Part shown: positions 63,681 to 64,000 of the stretch, one piece after another | How positions within the stretch are numbered: the stretch's first letter is position 1 | How the letters are laid out: each line of letters starts with the position of its first letter | Assembly: GCA_964059195.1 (NCBI GenBank) | Contig: CAXKWD010000009.1 | Location: forward strand, 84,851,432 to 84,915,431 | Direction of reading: 5' to 3' | DNA: 64,000 bases | Source of the DNA: Ectobius pallidus | Taxonomy: Eukaryota > Arthropoda > Insecta > Blattodea > Ectobiidae | Program-made: the position numbers and the translations under genes | Notes under the pieces: generated by a model | Seen by the model: only the letters and a program-made list of their open reading frames with translations | What the model was told of the DNA's origin: nothing | Database searches by the model: none

Positions 63681-64000
63681 ATTTTAGGGGAAAAATTTGA
63701 TGTGGTGCTAGGCTACACTGTTGGGAGCTATTTTGAAGGTGGATATAGCTTGATGTTTGGAAGCTATTTGAAGTGTAGGCCCTTCTTGCAGGAATCCCAG
63801 CTAGCAATATTAAGACACTTCAGGGTTATGTGTGGTCAAATTGTTTTAAAATAATTAAACACAATAATTGTAGAAGGTAATGTACTTATTTATTAAAATA
63901 AAGTGTTGGTAATGTGCCACTTCTACTGAATGAATGATGCTAAAAGGCGGCAGCGTATATTATAAGCAGTAGCACAGACCTGGCCTCTCTGATTTCCTGT
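63681..64000. other. Window end, intron of Dnajc16
   Basis: AT-rich; no candidate for the missing last Dnajc16 exon. ATTTTAGGGGAAAAATTT at 63681 resembles the edge of the SINE family. Confidence 0.35.

Noticed and set aside
63960..64000. Possible last exon of Dnajc16 at the window edge
   Set aside because: No acceptor with in-frame sequence resembling the expected C-terminus; the exon is probably beyond 64000.

Overview
The window is eukaryotic nuclear DNA, most likely from an arthropod and probably an insect with a large, transposon-rich genome. It carries the 3' half of one conserved gene and nearly all of a second. Both are on the plus strand, both are split into many short exons with GT..AG introns, and the introns are packed with mobile elements (hAT, pogo/Tigger, BEL/Pao, LINE, Penelope-like, tRNA-derived SINEs). 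The order of insect is not decided by the sequence.

Region 1 (1-17 kb): the last five coding exons of Bap60/SMARCD, the SWIB-domain subunit of the SWI/SNF (BAP) chromatin remodeller (1476-15702). Its introns hold a pogo-like MITE (658-1428), a hAT with a Tigger nested in it (2310-5163), a Tigger carrying a broken CENP-B-type domain (5284-6147), an element with 520-bp inverted ends and a decayed transposase (7677-10652), and a palindromic Penelope-like remnant (11201-11759).

Region 2 (17-23.8 kb): the intergenic interval, with SINEs, a Tigger split by a hAT (17888-20220), and a Penelope-like GIY-YIG endonuclease remnant (20795-21069).

Region 3 (23.8-64 kb): Dnajc16 (ERdj8), an ER J-domain and thioredoxin-like membrane protein. 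Twelve exons (774 codons) lie in the window and the last short exon(s) lie beyond it. Its introns hold a 900-bp hAT nested in an old LINE, a full-length BEL/Pao retrotransposon with two apparently identical 1240-bp LTRs and one intact 1926-codon frame (39857-48815, antisense to the host gene), a 2.9-kb hAT (57303-60214), and several fold-back elements.

Most interesting signal: a recurring small palindromic element type (11201-11759, 49416-49646, 61527-61752, 63261-63667). Each is flanked by an 11-13-bp direct repeat. Each has a short single-copy tail followed by an inverted pair of arms, and each carries a hammerhead-ribozyme-like core whose three stems can be paired by eye. A Penelope-type endonuclease remnant in the same window makes a Penelope-like origin plausible. 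All family calls come from reading the sequence; no searches or folding were run.
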